The notes beneath the pieces were generated by a model that was given only the letters and a program-made list of their open reading frames with translations, searched no databases and was not told the DNA's origin. Below are positions 1-8,909 of a stretch of DNA of 39,275 bases, one piece after another. Made by a program: the position numbers and the translations under genes. Source of the stretch: Fulvimarina sp. (GTDB taxonomy: Bacteria; Pseudomonadota; Alphaproteobacteria; Rhizobiales; Rhizobiaceae); the NCBI GenBank assembly GCA_002700095.1, contig PACL01000072.1, positions 11,953 through 51,227 on the forward strand, read 5' to 3'. How positions within the stretch are numbered: position 1 is the first letter of the stretch; each line of letters opens with the position of its first letter.

Positions 1-1
1 G

Positions 2-220
2 GCCGAACTCGTCGAATTCGTCGAGGAGATCGACAACGGCGAGCGGACCCGCTCGATCCACCAGACCTGCATGCTCTATGCGCGCCCGCTGGGTCGGACT
101 CAGGAGATGCTGCTCATCAACATCGAGCGCGACATCGCCGAGCGGGCCAGCCGCGAGGGTGGATCGGTCGCATTCCTGCTCGGCTATGGCCTGTCGCCGG
201 GAGATGTGCGACGGGTCTAG
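2..220 (+). CDS. C-terminal part of a YjfK/DUF2491-like protein (truncated by window edge)
   Basis: An open frame runs into the window from its left edge and stops at TAG 218-220, leaving 72 residues. The fragment contains HQTCMLYARPLGRTQEML, then a conserved-looking tail ending in LLGYGLSPGDVRRV. It has no transmembrane segment and is acidic at its start. Identity rests mainly on context: the next three genes are DUF350, DUF1190 and a glutathionylspermidine-synthase-like ligase, matching E. coli yjfL-yjfM-yjfC, where the gene before yjfL is yjfK (DUF2491). The MxYxR pattern followed by a hydrophobic stretch agrees with my memory of the DUF2491 C-terminus, but I cannot align it. The protein being real is likely; the family is an inference. 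Its function is unknown. Confidence 0.55.
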   Translation, partial: AELVEFVEEIDNGERTRSIHQTCMLYARPLGRTQEMLLINIERDIAERASREGGSVAFLLGYGLSPGDVRRV

Positions 221-328
221 GGGATTTGCCGCTGCCGCCTTCGTCCGGACGCCGAACCATGGTGCAGCGGGGGGCGGCGGCGATCTGACGGTTCGCGATG
301 CGCTTGCCGCGCAAAGAGAGGGATCTGA

Positions 329-730
329 ATGTTTGGTTACGCTGCGGGCCTGCCGGCCTTTCTCGTCTATTTCGTCCTCGGCCTCGCGCTCTATGCGCTG
401 TTCTCCTGGGTCTACACGACGTTGACCCCGCAAAAGGAGATCCAGCTGATCCGCAGCGGCAACACCGCCGCCGTCGTGGCCTTCCTCGGCGCGATCCTCG
501 GCTTCTCGCTGCCGCTCTCCTCCGCGGCGGCGAATTCCGTCAGCATCGTCGACTTCATCATCTGGTCGATCATCGGGCTGCTCGCCCAGCTCTTGGCCTT
601 CTTCCTCGCGTCACGCACGATGACCGGCCTGCATCAGCGGATCACCGACGGCGAGATCGCCGCGGGGCTCTGGGCCGGCGGCATCGCGTTCGCCGTCGGC
701 ATCCTCAACGCAGCCTGCATGACCTACTGA
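329..730 (+). CDS. DUF350 family membrane protein (YjfL-like)
   Basis: The 133-residue protein is almost entirely hydrophobic, with about four membrane spans (roughly residues 5-28, 48-66, 72-92 and 108-130). DUF350 proteins are small inner-membrane proteins of unknown biochemical role; they are repeatedly found beside PspA-like, DUF1190 and ATP-grasp genes. The polar QKEIQLIRSGNTAAVVAFLG segment after the first span is typical of the family. The ATG at 329 follows a purine-rich GAGAGGG element about eight bases upstream. The next gene begins only ten bases after the stop, so the two are co-transcribed. Family call is good; no function can be deduced beyond membership of this envelope-linked operon. 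Confidence 0.8.
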   Translation: MFGYAAGLPAFLVYFVLGLALYALFSWVYTTLTPQKEIQLIRSGNTAAVVAFLGAILGFSLPLSSAAANSVSIVDFIIWSIIGLLAQLLAFFLASRTMTGLHQRITDGEIAAGLWAGGIAFAVGILNAACMTY

Positions 731-740
731 GGAGGCAAGG

Positions 741-1325
741 ATGAAGAGACGGTTCACTCGCAGGACACCGCCGATCCTGACGCTCGGAACCATCGCCGCC
801 ACCGGCATGGTCCTCTATGGTTGCGGCGACGATGCGCCCCAGGACGTCGCCTTCTCGACGCCGCAGCAATGCGCCGATGCCGGCGTCGACGCGCAGATCT
901 GCGAGGCCGAGTATCAGCAGGCGCTGCAGAAGCACCTCGCCGAGGCGCCGCACTATGCCAACCTGCAGGAATGCGAGGCGGCGATCGGCGAAGGCAGGTG
1001 CTTCCAGGCCGGCGACCCCGGCACGCAGAATTCGGCCGGGCAGACCAGCGGCTCGGGCACCGGCTTCTTCGTGCCCTTCATGACCGGCTACCTGATCTCC
1101 TCGGCACTGTCGAACCTGTCGGGCTACGGCGCCTATCGCGACTATCGCTACTCGTCCGGCTATTCCTCGACGCCGATCTACCGCAACCGCACCGGCGACA
1201 CGCTGACCTCGACGATCAGCAACGGCCAGCGCACCAGCCGCCCGGTCAACGTCAACACGACCACGGCCTCGCGCTACGGCTTCGGTGGCCGCTCCACGTC
1301 GCGCGGCGGCTTCTTCGGTGGGTGA
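741..1325 (+). CDS. DUF1190 family protein (YgiB/YjfM-like), probable lipoprotein
   Basis: The protein has 194 residues and an ATG at 741 preceded by a strong GAGGAGG ribosome binding site overlapping the end of the DUF350 gene. An Arg-rich start (MKRRFTRR) and a hydrophobic stretch end in VLYGCGDD, a plausible lipobox with Cys near residue 28, so it is probably a lipoprotein. The middle holds the DUF1190 pattern: several Cys residues, CADAGVDAQICEAEYQQAL and later CEAAIGEGRCFQ. It then turns into a Gly/Ser/Tyr-rich segment and ends in GRSTSRGGFFGG, as in YgiB and YjfM. DUF1190 genes almost always sit next to glutathionylspermidine-synthase-like ligases, as here. Molecular role is unknown; one suggestion is that it is a partner or substrate of the ligase. 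Confidence 0.82.
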   Translation: MKRRFTRRTPPILTLGTIAATGMVLYGCGDDAPQDVAFSTPQQCADAGVDAQICEAEYQQALQKHLAEAPHYANLQECEAAIGEGRCFQAGDPGTQNSAGQTSGSGTGFFVPFMTGYLISSALSNLSGYGAYRDYRYSSGYSSTPIYRNRTGDTLTSTISNGQRTSRPVNVNTTTASRYGFGGRSTSRGGFFGG

Positions 1326-1397
1326 GCGGCCGGCACCAGGCCTCGGCGATGCGCCCGCCGCCGCGGCGCGTCATGCCGACTGGAAAGGGCCGCTCCG

Positions 1398-2555
1398 GTG
1401 AAGCGCATCGCGATTCCCGAACGGGAAAACTGGCGCGAGGTGGCCGAAAGCGTCGGCTTCGGCTTCCACGAGATGTATGGCGAGCCCTACTGGGTCGACG
1501 GCGCAGCCTACGCATTCTCGCTGGCCGAGATTGAGGAAGCGATCGAGGCGCCGTCGCAGGAACTCCATGACATGTGCATGGACCTCGTCGGCGACGTGGT
1601 GCGCGACCAGCAGGCGATGGAGCGGTTGCAGGTCCCGGAGGACATGCGCGATCTCGTCGCCGCATCCTGGCAGCGCGGCGACAAGCATCTCTACGGCCGC
1701 TTCGACCTCGCCTATGACGGCACCGGGCCGGCCAAGCTCCTCGAATACAACGCCGACACGCCGACCTCGATCTTCGAGGCGGCCTTCTTCCAGTACAACT
1801 GGCTGACCGACAACGTCGCGCGCGGCGCACTGCCGGAAGACGCCGACCAGTACAATTCGATCCAGGAAAGCCTCGTCGAGGCCTTAGGGGCGTTCTCCAG
1901 GGAGCCGATCTTCCACTTCGCCGCCTGGACCGAAAGCGACGAGGACCGTGGCACCGCCGCCTATCTGATGGACTGCGCCGTCCAGGCCGGCCACCGCACC
2001 AGCCTTCTCGACATCCGCGACATCGGGGTGGACCACCAGGGTCGCTTCACCGACACCGAGGACCGGGTGATCGACCTCCTGTTCAAGCTCTACCCCTGGG
2101 AGGACATGCTGCGCGAACCCTTCGCCAAGCACCTCTCGAGCGCCGGCGCGACCATCGTCGAGCCGGTGTGGAAGACCCTCCTGTCGAACAAGGGCATCCT
2201 GCCGCTCCTGTGGGAGCGCCACGCCGGCCATCCGAACCTCTTGCCGTCCTTCTTCGAGGCCGATCCGCAGGCCGGCTCGCTCGCCGATGCGGTGCGCAAG
2301 CCGCTGTTCTCGCGCGAAGGCGAGAATGTCGAGCTGATCCGTGACGGCGCCAGCGTCGAGGTCACCGAAGGTTCCTACGGCGAAGAAGGCCATGTGGTGC
2401 AGGGCCTGACACGGCTGTTCGAAACCGATGGGGCCTATGCGGTCCTCGGCTCGTGGATCGTCGGCGACCGGGCCTGCGGCCTCGGCATGCGTGAGGACCG
2501 CTCACCGATCACCCGCAACCTCTCTCGGTTCGTACCGCACATCATCGTCGACTGA
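1398..2555 (+). CDS. Glutathionylspermidine synthase-like ATP-grasp ligase (YjfC/YgiC family)
   Basis: This 385-residue protein has the single-domain layout of YgiC/YjfC. It has only the ATP-grasp synthetase half of E. coli glutathionylspermidine synthetase/amidase (about 620 residues) and lacks the N-terminal amidase domain. Diagnostic segments are YWVDGAAYAF near the start, the RFDLAYDGTGPAKLLEYNAD loop around residues 100-120 (with TPTSIFEAAFFQ following), and a C-terminus in RFVPHIIVD. The reaction should be ATP-dependent amide bond formation between a carboxylate and an amine; whether glutathione and spermidine are the real substrates is unknown for this subfamily. The start is GTG at 1398, chosen because homologs begin with MKRI/MxR-like residues; the upstream GGAAAGGG is an acceptable binding site. 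It ends the yjf-type operon. Confidence 0.88.
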   Translation: MKRIAIPERENWREVAESVGFGFHEMYGEPYWVDGAAYAFSLAEIEEAIEAPSQELHDMCMDLVGDVVRDQQAMERLQVPEDMRDLVAASWQRGDKHLYGRFDLAYDGTGPAKLLEYNADTPTSIFEAAFFQYNWLTDNVARGALPEDADQYNSIQESLVEALGAFSREPIFHFAAWTESDEDRGTAAYLMDCAVQAGHRTSLLDIRDIGVDHQGRFTDTEDRVIDLLFKLYPWEDMLREPFAKHLSSAGATIVEPVWKTLLSNKGILPLLWERHAGHPNLLPSFFEADPQAGSLADAVRKPLFSREGENVELIRDGASVEVTEGSYGEEGHVVQGLTRLFETDGAYAVLGSWIVGDRACGLGMREDRSPITRNLSRFVPHIIVD

Positions 2556-3034
2556 CGCGGGATCGCCGCGCGTGAAGGGATGGCGCGGCGTTCGCGCAGT
2601 CCTGCGGTCGTCCGGCCGGCTGGTTGACTGGTTGTCTGGCGGCAACCCGTCGAAAGCGGCCAGCCCGCCGCTGCCGTGCCCGCGCATCGCCGCGGTGCCT
2701 TTCATGACCTTACGGAAATTTCTTGTCGCTGCAACGCCGCCGGGGTATCACCGTCGGCGGTGCCATCCGTGGCAAGCCGCAGCGGCGCCGTCCGAGAGGA
2801 CTGGCGATGGCGCGAAGGGCTCGTCCGGTTGGGTGCCTTGGTCGGCGACGGAAGAAGCGCCTTCGACATCTCATTTCGCCGTGTCTGCTTTCGCGGCCGC
2901 CTCGACGCTCCCCGAACGCCATGTCGGGCTGCGGCGACGCAAGTCTACCTGTCGCCACGCGCAGCGCCCATCCGGCGCGGCAGTCGCGGCGGCGGGCAGG
3001 GGCCTATCATCCACAGTCTTGCGAGCCTCGACCG
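2556..3034. other. Intergenic region, 479 bases
   Basis: This lies between the ligase stop and the Sel1/PG-binding protein start. Open frames cross it in several phases, but none has a ribosome binding site or recognisable protein content. The frame of the downstream gene stays open back to 2723, yet the extra residues are Arg-rich and precede a clear signal peptide, so they are treated as untranslated. I see no strong terminator or operator. Confidence 0.5.
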
Positions 3035-5818
3035 ATGACCATGACGCACCGCTCCCGCCGCCTCGCGCTTCTGGCCGGCGCAGCTCTCCTCGTCGCCGCG
3101 CCGGCCCGTGCCGAACAGTTGATCGCCCAGGCGGCGAGCGACTGCCGCGAAGCGAAGGACCATTTCGAGATCGCCCGGCAGATCGGGACGCCGGAGGCCT
3201 ATCAGGCCCATATCGACGTCTTCGGCGCCTGTCCCTATGCCAGTTTCGCGACAATCCTGAAGGGGCAGGTCGAGGCGAAGGACAGCGGGGCCGCCGCTGC
3301 TTCCGGAGCCGCCGAAACGCCCCGGCCGGCGCCATCCGATGCCGCGGCCGGCGCAGCGCCCCCGGCGGATGAAGCGATGGACGAGGCCGCGGATGGGCCT
3401 GCGCCCGCCGCCCCGCCTGCCGGCGAAGGCGGCGTCGCCGATGTGCCTTCGCCGGCTCCGGGACTTGTGGGCGATCCGTTTTCAGCCGCTGCGGGTGGCG
3501 GTGAGGCGGCCCCCGAGCCCGTTGCGATCCCCGATCCGGATATCGCCGCTCCGGCGGTTCCCGCGCCGGCTGCGGGCGATCCGGCCGCGGCTGGCGACTT
3601 TGCCGCTCCCGGCGCGCCCACTGACGCGGCGACGCTGCTCGCCGACACGCTGGTCGACCGGCTGAACGCCCTGCAGGGCGGGGCGAGCACGAGCGGCCCG
3701 AGGGTCCGCTACGATTCCGCCGTCCTCGACAGCGGCGACCTGTTCATCACCAACCTGCGGCTGACGAAGGACGATGGCGAAGCGAACTGGAGCGGCTTCG
3801 TCGCGCCCTCGGTGGTGGTCCTGAAGCCGGTGATCGAGGCCGACGGGACGTTTACCGCGAGCTCGATCTTCATGACCAAGACGAGCATCCGGGCGACGGA
3901 GGAGAACGGCCCGAACGACAGGGTGGCGACCATCGCCTCGATCTCGATCCTCGACCCGCGCCTCGCCGCCGTCGGCGCAACGCCGGCGAGCGACAGCCTC
4001 GGGCCGGTCGATCTGCGGGGCATCGACATCCGGTCGGTGATCGGTTTCGACCCCGGCGGCGAGATCCTGAAGGTCGCCGCGATCCAGCTGACGACCAACG
4101 GCGTCTCCGACGGCCTGCCGCAATCGGCGACCTTCAGCATCAAGAACCTCGCCTTCACGCCGGAGCAGTTCGCCAGGCTCACCGAAAGCAGCGTCGCCGA
4201 CTTTCAGGAGCTCGGCCCGGACTTCTTCGACTTCACCTTCACCACCCTGATGCAGCGAGATACCGCTCGGCGGGACCTGAAGCTGACCGAGGTCCTGGAA
4301 GTCGGCAAGGAAGCCAGCCTCACCTTTTCGGCCGCGCTCGCCGACTTCACGCCGGCGGACGTGCGCATGGTGCTGGCGGCGAAGAACCCGGCGGCGCTCG
4401 TCGGCGTCCAGGCCAGCTTCGAGGAAGCCGAACTCAATTTCGCCAACACCTCGCTGGTCGACAAGGTGCTGGCCGTCGCCGCACGGCAGCAGAACATCGA
4501 CGCGCCGCTGTTCCGTGCGGCGATCCCGTCGGCGGCCCGCGACGCGATCGCCGGTGCGACCGGCAACGCGGCGCTGGCCGAAAGCGTCGCTAACGCGCTG
4601 CGCGCCTTCCTCGACGATCCCCGCTCGCTGCGCCTGTCGGTAAAGCCGCAGGAGCCCCTGCCGATCGTCGGCACGACGTTCCAGATTGCCGGGTCCGCCG
4701 ATCCGGTCGGCGAGCTGGCGATGCTGTCGCCGAGCCTGTCGGTCAATGGTGGGCCCGCGGTGCCGCTGCTGCCGGCGGCGCCGGCCGATGCTGTCCCGCC
4801 AGCGCCTCCGGCCGCCGCCGTGGCCGACCCTGCCCCGGTGCGCATTCCAGATCCGGCGCCGGTAAACCCCCTGCCGCTCGTGCCGTCGCCCGGCGGCGAG
4901 GCGCTTGCCCCCGGGCTGACCCCGCCCGAGGCGGCCGGCGAGGGAACTGCGACGGCGAGCGTTCTGGCCGAATGCGATCGTCTGGCTGCCGATTCCGACG
5001 ATCCGACCAAGCCCGCCGACATCCCGGGCGTGAAGGTCCCGGCCGACATCGACGTCGACAAGGCGGTGCCCGCCTGCGAGGCCGCCCATCGCCTGGTGCC
5101 GGGGGACGCGCGGATCACCTTCCAGCTTGGCCGGGCCTATCAGGCGGGCGGACGCGAGGACGAGGCGGCGCGGCTCTACGCGGAGGCGGCGGACGCCGGT
5201 CAGGCCGTCGCCCAATACGAGCTGGCTCTTGCCTATTACGACGGTCGCGGCGTCGAGGAGAGCCCGGAAAAGGCGGTCGAACTCCTGCAGAAGTCGGCTG
5301 CCGCCGGCAACGGCTTTGCGAAATACTTCGTCGGCATCGAAAAGGTGAATGGCACCTATGTGCCGCAGGACTATCCCGGCGCCTACCAGCTGTTCGGGGA
5401 AGCGGCGGCCTTCGGCGTGCCGGAGGCCTTCGTCGAACTGGGCAAGATGGAATATAGCGGCCAGGGCGTGCCCGAGAACTATCCGAAGGCCTACGAATAC
5501 TACCGCCAGGCGGCAGAGCGGGACGTTCCGGGCGGCCACTTCTATGTCGGCTTCATGGACGCCTTCGGCGTCGGCGAACCGGGCGCCAGCGTCGTCTCGG
5601 CGGCCGAGAACATGATGAAGGGCCTGGCCCGCGGCTATGCCGACGCCGAGGAGATGATCGTCACGGGAAGCGGCCAGATCTTCGAGCCGCCGGTCCGCCA
5701 GGCGATCCAGGACTATCTGCGCGGCGCCGGCTTCTATCGGGGCAGGAGCGACGGGGTGTTCGGTCCCGCGACGCTGCAGGCGATCACCGCCTGGCGGGCG
5801 GCGGCGGACAAGGGCTGA
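3035..5818 (+). CDS. Secreted Sel1-repeat protein with C-terminal peptidoglycan-binding domain
   Basis: From the ATG at 3035 the product has 927 residues. Residues 1-26 form a signal peptide cleaved after ARA. A short Cys-containing helical segment follows (to about residue 85), then an Ala/Pro-rich linker (about 90-200), a large beta-rich region (about 215-580) I do not recognise, and a second Pro-rich linker. Sel1-type repeats occupy about 690-860, for example AAAGNGFAKYFVGI and LGKMEYSGQGVPENYPKAYE. The last 45 residues look like a PG_binding_1 domain (IQDYLRGAGFYRGRSDGVFG). Such proteins probably act as periplasmic scaffolds bound to the cell wall. The frame is open upstream, but the signal peptide fixes the start near 3035 (3041 is an alternative). 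Exact role is unknown. Confidence 0.85.
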   Translation: MTMTHRSRRLALLAGAALLVAAPARAEQLIAQAASDCREAKDHFEIARQIGTPEAYQAHIDVFGACPYASFATILKGQVEAKDSGAAAASGAAETPRPAPSDAAAGAAPPADEAMDEAADGPAPAAPPAGEGGVADVPSPAPGLVGDPFSAAAGGGEAAPEPVAIPDPDIAAPAVPAPAAGDPAAAGDFAAPGAPTDAATLLADTLVDRLNALQGGASTSGPRVRYDSAVLDSGDLFITNLRLTKDDGEANWSGFVAPSVVVLKPVIEADGTFTASSIFMTKTSIRATEENGPNDRVATIASISILDPRLAAVGATPASDSLGPVDLRGIDIRSVIGFDPGGEILKVAAIQLTTNGVSDGLPQSATFSIKNLAFTPEQFARLTESSVADFQELGPDFFDFTFTTLMQRDTARRDLKLTEVLEVGKEASLTFSAALADFTPADVRMVLAAKNPAALVGVQASFEEAELNFANTSLVDKVLAVAARQQNIDAPLFRAAIPSAARDAIAGATGNAALAESVANALRAFLDDPRSLRLSVKPQEPLPIVGTTFQIAGSADPVGELAMLSPSLSVNGGPAVPLLPAAPADAVPPAPPAAAVADPAPVRIPDPAPVNPLPLVPSPGGEALAPGLTPPEAAGEGTATASVLAECDRLAADSDDPTKPADIPGVKVPADIDVDKAVPACEAAHRLVPGDARITFQLGRAYQAGGREDEAARLYAEAADAGQAVAQYELALAYYDGRGVEESPEKAVELLQKSAAAGNGFAKYFVGIEKVNGTYVPQDYPGAYQLFGEAAAFGVPEAFVELGKMEYSGQGVPENYPKAYEYYRQAAERDVPGGHFYVGFMDAFGVGEPGASVVSAAENMMKGLARGYADAEEMIVTGSGQIFEPPVRQAIQDYLRGAGFYRGRSDGVFGPATLQAITAWRAAADKG

Positions 5819-5939
5819 GTTCGCGCGGGCGTCCCTCTGCTTGGCGCCGGAGGGCGAGGATCGCCCGCCGGCCCTACCATGCCGCGCGCATTCGCCTAGC
5901 TTTCATGGGCGAACGCAACCCACCGACAGGATGACGAGA

Positions 5940-6920
5940 ATGGCAAAGCCGCGACTGGAGATCGACCCGGAAGCTTTCGACGCCGGGGCCATCGATCCCG
6001 AGCTCGTCGCCCAGATCGAGTGGCTGCGCAAGGAGCACCGGCAGCGCCCCGATCCCTGGTCCCTGCCGATCGACAAGGTCCGCCAGGCCCGCAAGGAGGG
6101 CAAGGGCATCTTCCCCTACGCCCCGCGCGACAAGAAGGCCGAGACGCACATCCACATCGGTTCGGCGGGCCGGGAAATTCCGATCCGCATCATCCGCCCC
6201 TCCGACGGCGCGACCCGCGGCAGCTTCCTGCATCTCCACGGCGGGGGCTGGGTATATGGCAGTGCCGAAGAGTCCGATGCGCGCCTGCGCCGGCTCGCCG
6301 ACGCGACCGGCTTGACGACGGTCTCGGTCGATTACCGCCTTGCGCCGGAACACCCGTTTCCCGCGGCTCCGGACGACTGCCTGGACGTGGCGGTGGCGCT
6401 GGCCAACGGACACCTGCCGGCGCCGCGGGGCTTTCTCGCGATCGGCGGCGAATCCGCGGGAGCCCATCTCGCCGTCCTGACCCTCGTGCGGCTGCGCGAC
6501 GAATACCGGTTGCGGCCGTTCGGCGCCGCCGTTCTCGTGGCCGGCTGCTATGACCTCTCCCTGACGCCCAGCGTGCGGGCGGCGGGCGAGGAGCGCCTCG
6601 TCCTCGGCGCCGACGACGTCAAGGAGTTCGTGCTGCGCTTCGTGCCGGACGACTATTCGCTCAAGGATCCGCGTGTCTCGCCGCTCCATGCCGATCTCGC
6701 CGGCCTGCCGCCGGCGCGGTTCAGCTGCGGCACGAAGGATCTCCTCGTCGACGACACGATGTTCATGGCGGCGCGCTGGGTGGCTGCCGGCAATGCGGCG
6801 GAGCTGCATCTGACCAATGGCGGCGTCCACGTCTTCGAGGCGTTTCCGTCCAAGGCGGGCGAGCGATCGCTCACGGGCATGGAAGCCTATCTTCGCGAGC
6901 GCATCGATTTCCCCGGATGA
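5940..6920 (+). CDS. Alpha/beta hydrolase, hormone-sensitive-lipase (HSL/family IV) type
   Basis: A 326-residue cytoplasmic esterase-type hydrolase. The oxyanion-hole motif HGGGWVYGS lies at residues 100-108, the nucleophile elbow GESAGAHL has Ser172, and the probable acid and base are Asp267 (GTKDLL) and His297 (GGVHVFEAF). The DYRLAPEHPFPAAPDD block after the first motif is the signature of the HSL family. Expected reaction is hydrolysis of short acyl esters; the natural substrate cannot be told. I chose the ATG at 5940 because AGGA sits eight bases before it; ATG at 5931 in the same frame is possible. The gene starts 121 bases after the Sel1 gene and may be read with it. Confidence 0.88.
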   Translation: MAKPRLEIDPEAFDAGAIDPELVAQIEWLRKEHRQRPDPWSLPIDKVRQARKEGKGIFPYAPRDKKAETHIHIGSAGREIPIRIIRPSDGATRGSFLHLHGGGWVYGSAEESDARLRRLADATGLTTVSVDYRLAPEHPFPAAPDDCLDVAVALANGHLPAPRGFLAIGGESAGAHLAVLTLVRLRDEYRLRPFGAAVLVAGCYDLSLTPSVRAAGEERLVLGADDVKEFVLRFVPDDYSLKDPRVSPLHADLAGLPPARFSCGTKDLLVDDTMFMAARWVAAGNAAELHLTNGGVHVFEAFPSKAGERSLTGMEAYLRERIDFPG

Positions 6921-7247
6921 CGCGTCGTCCCCGCGGCGGCGATCGGCCGGTTTGCTTGCGCGGATGCGGCGAACGCCCGCATGGCGTGTTGCTTAGGCGG
7001 CGAAAGAACGGCGGGGCAAGCAACCGGTGAAAGATTTTCTTGTGCGAATCAAGGGACTAGCGCAAGCCGGACCCGTATCCTTAATGCCGCATTAACGAAT
7101 TTTCGGCATGGTCGCGGTGGAAATCTTGCCTGCTGTCATTTTCATGCCGCACTTCTAGGCAAGTTCATCCAAAGAGTAAGAGCCGTTCCTGGAACGGGCG
7201 CTACCGGGGGACAGGTGGCGCGGGACACATTCTTAGGGGGATGCCGC
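6921..7247. other. Intergenic region, 327 bases, probable promoter of the DUF882 gene
   Basis: This AT-richer stretch, about 7025-7190, lies upstream of the DUF882/M15 gene and probably carries its promoter and a leader. It includes TTAATGCCGCATTAA (7081-7095), a short inverted repeat with arms TTAATG and CATTAA. I find no convincing gene here. The ribosome binding site TAGGGGG at 7234-7240 belongs to the next gene. Confidence 0.45.
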
Positions 7248-8909
7248 ATGTTCGGACGAACTGTCGGCGCTGGGCGCTTTGCCTCGCGTCTCGCCGCCTT
7301 GGCCGTTGCTGCACTTCTGGCCGGCGCCTTCACCAGTCAGGCGCAGGCCGAGACCCGGACCCTCAAGTTCTACAATCTCCACACCAAGGAGAAGGCGGCC
7401 TTTCCCTACAAGAGCAACGGTCGCTACAACTCCTCCGAGCTGAAGAAGATCAACTGGTTCATGCGCGACTGGCGTAAGGCCAAGGCGACGACGATGGATC
7501 CGCGGCTCCTCGATCTGATCTGGGAAGCCTACCGCCAGTCCGGTTCCAACGGCTACATCAACGTCATCTGCGGCTATCGCTCGCCGGCGACCAACGCCAT
7601 GCTGCGCTCGCGCTCGTCGGGCGTCGCCAAGCAGAGCCAGCACACGCTCGGCCGGGCGCTGGACTTCTACATTCCCGACGTGCCGCTGAAGAAGATGCGC
7701 GACATCGGCCTCAAGATGCAGGTCGGCGGCGTCGGCTACTATCCCCGCTCCGGCTCGCCCTTCGTCCACTTCGACATCGGCAATGCCCGTCACTGGCCGC
7801 GGATGAACCGCCGTGATCTGCTCGCCGTCTTTCCGAATGGCGGCACGGTGCACGTCCCGTCCGACGGCAAGCCGCTGCCGGGCTACCAGCAGGCGCTCGC
7901 CTCCTACAAGTCGCGCCGGGGCCAGTCCGACATCCAGGTCGCCAATGCGCGGTCCTCGTCTTCCGGCGGCGGCAAGTCGCTGATCGCGATGCTCTTCGGA
8001 GGCGGTGACGCGTCCGAGGCTGCCGAGGACGAAGCCGATGCCGCGGCGCCGGCCCAGGCGCCCGCCCGTGCCGCCCCGGCCCCGGCCCGCGAAGACGTGC
8101 AGGTCGCCGCGGTGCTGCCGCAGCGCCGCCCGTCCCGCGATCTCCCGAACGGCGTCGCCGTTCCGGTTGCCGACAGCTTCGACACCAGTTCGCCGGCCCG
8201 AGCGGCCGCGCCTGCCGCACCCGCGGCGACCGAAGTCGCGGCGCTCGACGTCTCCCGCGTGCCGGTGCCGACATTCGCCGCCCGCGTATCCGCCGCTCCC
8301 GAGCAGGGTTCGACCGAGGTTGGCGCGCTGATCGCGGCCATCCAGGCCGAAAAGCCTGAGCCGCAGCTCGCCAGCGGCCAGCTTGCCTATTCCGTACCGA
8401 CGCCGACGGACCGGCCGAACATTGTCGCCCTCCTCAGCGCCGGCGGCAAGGCGGAGAGCTCCCGCGAAGCCGTCACGGCGCTCGGCGCGGTGACTGCCGG
8501 CAAGCGCCAGGAAGTCGCCGCCATCCTGCCGCAGAAGCGTCCGGCCGTCGCCGAGGCCAAGCGCGAGCCGGGACCGGACCGCGGCCTCATCACCGCATCC
8601 TTCCGCGAGCCCGCCCGTCCGCAGCGGGCACCGCTCGACGCAGTGGCGAAGGCGGCCTCCGGCGACGAGAGCATCGAGGCGGAGATCATCGCCGGCAAGG
8701 GCGGCCGGGTCGTACGGCAGGCGAGCGCCACCACCGGCACGCAGCCGGTTGGAAACCAGGTCTCCATCTCCTCGCGCATCGCTTTTGCCTCGCTTGTTCC
8801 GGCGGCGCGCAGCGCCTCGGCCGATGCCGCGAGCCATCCCGGCGGAGACCTCGCCAAGGCGCTCGTCGCCAAGGGCTTCACCCTCACCGGTGTGCGCGCG
8901 GCGGACTGA
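7248..8909 (+). CDS. DUF882 / M15-type (YcbK-like) murein endopeptidase with long Ala/Pro-rich tail
   Basis: The 553-residue product starts at ATG 7248, seven bases after TAGGGGG. A signal peptide (cleavage after QAQA, residue 34) precedes a DUF882 zinc peptidase domain at about 37-190. The zinc ligands of the M15 fold are visible as His132 (QHTLGRALDFY), Asp139 and His174 (FVHFDIG); ICGYRSPATN is the other typical block. The family cleaves peptide cross-links in peptidoglycan, as E. coli MepK (YcbK) does. The remaining 360 residues are disordered and Ala/Pro-rich. They carry VAAVLPQRRP (codons near 8104-8133) and VAAILPQKRP (near 8514-8543), so the tail has a repeated short motif. MepK is about 180 residues, so two thirds of this protein is extra. 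Confidence 0.87.
   Translation: MFGRTVGAGRFASRLAALAVAALLAGAFTSQAQAETRTLKFYNLHTKEKAAFPYKSNGRYNSSELKKINWFMRDWRKAKATTMDPRLLDLIWEAYRQSGSNGYINVICGYRSPATNAMLRSRSSGVAKQSQHTLGRALDFYIPDVPLKKMRDIGLKMQVGGVGYYPRSGSPFVHFDIGNARHWPRMNRRDLLAVFPNGGTVHVPSDGKPLPGYQQALASYKSRRGQSDIQVANARSSSSGGGKSLIAMLFGGGDASEAAEDEADAAAPAQAPARAAPAPAREDVQVAAVLPQRRPSRDLPNGVAVPVADSFDTSSPARAAAPAAPAATEVAALDVSRVPVPTFAARVSAAPEQGSTEVGALIAAIQAEKPEPQLASGQLAYSVPTPTDRPNIVALLSAGGKAESSREAVTALGAVTAGKRQEVAAILPQKRPAVAEAKREPGPDRGLITASFREPARPQRAPLDAVAKAASGDESIEAEIIAGKGGRVVRQASATTGTQPVGNQVSISSRIAFASLVPAARSASADAASHPGGDLAKALVAKGFTLTGVRAAD

Noticed and set aside
2723..3034. N-terminal extension of the Sel1/PG-binding protein
   Set aside because: The added residues are Arg-rich and would bury the clear signal peptide that starts at 3035.
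3482..5539. 685-codon minus-strand frame opposite the Sel1 protein
   Set aside because: Arg/Gly-rich composition, no signal or domain, and exact opposition to a gene with clear signal peptide and Sel1 repeats mark it as a shadow.
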